From contig DLGR01000015.1 in assembly GCA_002482805.1 (NCBI GenBank), positions 1 through 23,006 of the forward strand: a stretch of 23,006 nucleotides of DNA, in the 5' to 3' direction. The DNA comes from Micavibrio sp. UBA7689 (GTDB lineage: Bacteria > Pseudomonadota > Alphaproteobacteria > Micavibrionales > Micavibrionaceae). Both the position numbers and the translations under genes were made by a program. The notes beneath the pieces were generated by a model. It was not told the origin of the DNA. It saw nothing but the letters and a program-made list of their open reading frames with translations, and made no database searches. This document shows, in pieces, positions 21,926 through 23,006 of this stretch (positions are counted from its first letter, which is position 1; each line of letters begins with the position of its first letter).

Positions 21926-21954
21926 TTGCCAATTATTTTCAATCTGGCTAGGTT
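21926..21954 (+). promoter_or_regulatory. weak promoter candidate for the YgjP-type gene
   Basis: TTGCCA (five of six consensus matches), 17 bases, then TAGGTT (three of six), in the AT-rich 154-base gap after phaZ copy 2 and 39 bases upstream of the gene. The -10 is poor, so this is tentative. The rest of the gap (21839-21925) is A/T-rich without a gene. Confidence 0.3.
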
Positions 21955-21992
21955 CGTGTTATTCTATAGTTAAGACTTCAACAGAGGACGGC

Positions 21993-22787
21993 ATGAAGAA
22001 GAGGGTCAAACCTTTGAATTCGGAACGTACACGTGCACGTTCCGGCAGAGATCTCTTTACCTTGGAAGAGGAAAGCGGATGGTACGGCTTGCCGTTCTCC
22101 GATATCTCTCCGCGCCTGAAACTGTCGGTCAGCGAGCGCGCCAAACGCATGGCTCTGCGCCTTGACCCACGTTCCCGTCTCGTTCACCTTGTGATCCCGA
22201 AACGTGCCAGCATGCGCACCGCATATTTGTTTGCCGAACAAAACAAGGAATGGATCCGCGAAAAATTACGCGACCTGCCCAAACAAGTCCCGTTTAAAAA
22301 CGGAGAAGTACTCCCTATTCTCGGACGCGACCGTACGATAATCGTTTGTTACAATCCGGCTTTAAAAACGACCGAGATCACTTTGAAAAAAGATGAATTG
22401 ATCGTGTTGACCAATAAGGCAGATCCGAGTGTACGCATACGCCGCTTCCTGATTGACCTGGCCCGCGAGAAGCTGACCGAGATGGCGCTCGAAAAAGCAG
22501 CCCTGCTTCGCCGCCGTATCATGGAGGTTCAGGTGAAAGACACGCGGTCCCGTTGGGGCAGCTGCACTGAAGACGGCAGAATCTCTTTCAGCTGGCGTTT
22601 GATTTTCGCGCCTGCCAAGGCCTTCGACTATGTTGTGGCCCATGAAGTGGCACACCTTTGCCACATGGATCACTCCGACAATTTCTGGCGTGTCTGCGAA
22701 CGCGCTTCCCGTGATTACGAGGAAGGCAAGAGCTGGATGGCTCTGAACGGACACGCCCTCATGCGTTTTGGGAATATTACTTCGTAG
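21993..22787 (+). CDS. YgjP/DUF45-type zinc metallopeptidase
   Basis: A 264-residue cytoplasmic protein of the M48-related YgjP (DUF45, WLM-like) family. The first 100 residues are basic and include LRLDPRSRLVHLVIPKRASM, the usual N-terminal beta-sheet. The C-terminal domain carries RSRWGSCTEDGRISFSWRL (WGSC at 188-191) and the zinc site VVAHEVAHLCHMDHSDNFW: His217, Glu218, His221 and a third His227. That matches HExxH plus HSxxFW. Members act as peptidases of uncertain substrate. The start 21993 is preceded by AGAGGA; the frame is open further upstream to 21807, but that part overlaps phaZ copy 2. A strong terminator follows after 23 bases. Confidence 0.9.
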   Translation: MKKRVKPLNSERTRARSGRDLFTLEEESGWYGLPFSDISPRLKLSVSERAKRMALRLDPRSRLVHLVIPKRASMRTAYLFAEQNKEWIREKLRDLPKQVPFKNGEVLPILGRDRTIIVCYNPALKTTEITLKKDELIVLTNKADPSVRIRRFLIDLAREKLTEMALEKAALLRRRIMEVQVKDTRSRWGSCTEDGRISFSWRLIFAPAKAFDYVVAHEVAHLCHMDHSDNFWRVCERASRDYEEGKSWMALNGHALMRFGNITS

Positions 22788-22809
22788 CCGAACTTTATTC
22801 CCATCTTCT

Positions 22810-22847
22810 ACCCGCGGAAGGAGTTACACGCCCTTCCGCGGGTTTTT
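22810..22847 (+). terminator. rho-independent terminator after the YgjP-type gene
   Basis: ACCCGCGGAAGG (22810-22821) pairs perfectly over 12 bases with CCTTCCGCGGGT (22832-22843) around a 10-base loop, followed by TTTT. It separates this gene from the nucleoside hydrolase downstream. Confidence 0.95.
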
Positions 22848-22899
22848 ATTGACATTAATATGAAAAAAAGATACAAAACTGCCTCAAAGGGTGGTGTTT

Positions 22900-23006
22900 A
22901 TGATAAAAAGAAAAAGTGTCATTTACGACGGCGATATGGGCGGTGACGATTTGTGGGCCATCGCCCTTATGCTGGGCCACCGTCAGCGTTTTAGCGTCCT
23001 TGGAAT
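22900..23006 (+). CDS. nucleoside hydrolase, N-terminal fragment
   Basis: Nucleoside hydrolases of the inosine-uridine-preferring family cleave nucleosides to base and ribose for salvage. The 35 visible residues start MIKRKSVIYDGDMGGDDLWA and continue IALMLGHRQRFSVLG. The metal-binding signature DxDxxxDD is intact (Asp10, Asp12, Asp16, Asp17). The gene runs off the right edge, so length and completeness are unknown. ATG 22900 has AAGGG about nine bases upstream; an ATG at 22860 lies in another frame and stops after 28 codons. Salvage of uracil by upp in this window would connect to it functionally, though the genes are far apart. Confidence 0.82.
   Translation, partial: MIKRKSVIYDGDMGGDDLWAIALMLGHRQRFSVLG

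Noticed and set aside
21807..21992. N-terminal extension of the YgjP-type protein by 62 residues
   Set aside because: It overlaps the end of phaZ copy 2, crosses an AT-rich non-coding stretch and gives Phe/Cys-rich sequence unlike the family; ATG 21993 has a good ribosome site.
22860..22946. 28-codon frame before the nucleoside hydrolase as a leader peptide
   Set aside because: It has no ribosome site and overlaps the real start in another frame; likely chance.

Overview
The window reads as the chromosome of an alphaproteobacterium. The supporting signs are a DUF1491 gene, an SH3_4-type secreted protein, a perfect CtrA box (TTAA-N7-TTAA), a PleC/DivJ-like histidine kinase, a FabA with alphaproteobacterial wording and two intracellular poly-hydroxyalkanoate depolymerases. 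Base composition looks moderate, near 50% GC. I cannot name the order with confidence; something in or near the Rhodospirillales or Micavibrionales is a guess. Genes are densely packed, with many stop/start overlaps (TAATG, TGATG, ATGA). I see no rRNA, tRNA, CRISPR, transposase or phage gene, and no gene-free stretch longer than 300 bases.

Layout. 1-2973: the N-terminal part of fabA (running off the left edge), an unrecognised 326-residue protein, a secreted SH3-domain protein, and the divergent tRNA-dihydrouridine synthase gene dusA. 3069-4472: a compact plus-strand set of three unrecognised genes (203, 194 and 46 residues; the last is very short) closed by a UUCG-loop terminator. 4538-10763: a complete minus-strand SUF iron-sulfur operon in the order Rrf2 regulator, sufB, a membrane protein, a small soluble protein, sufC, sufD, sufS, sufT, sufA. 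A perfect 9-9-9 inverted repeat lies just upstream. 10840-13522: histidine kinase, fur, a small Cys-containing protein and DUF1491, all minus strand, behind a promoter that carries a CtrA box and a 17-bp palindrome over the -10. 13572-16856: rpmB and tgt, then a degenerate GGDEF protein (with its own -10) and upp. 16865-18342: a CobD/CbiB-like membrane protein and a small membrane protein. 18536-21838: two phaZ paralogues flanking a convergent small gene. 21993-23006: a YgjP-type zinc metallopeptidase, a strong terminator, and the start of a nucleoside hydrolase.

How it fits together. The SUF genes build and deliver Fe-S clusters: SufS supplies sulfur, SufBCD is the scaffold, SufA and SufT act in delivery and maturation, and the Rrf2 protein probably senses cluster status. 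Fur in the next operon is the other metal-responsive regulator. The CtrA-boxed kinase and the degenerate GGDEF protein both point to cell-cycle or c-di-GMP signalling. The most unusual items are a Tgt that has lost three of its four zinc ligands and carries a changed substrate loop, the I-site-only GGDEF protein, the two uncharacterised genes inside the suf operon, and the three-gene unknown cluster at 3069-4418. I found no clear new defence or mobile system.
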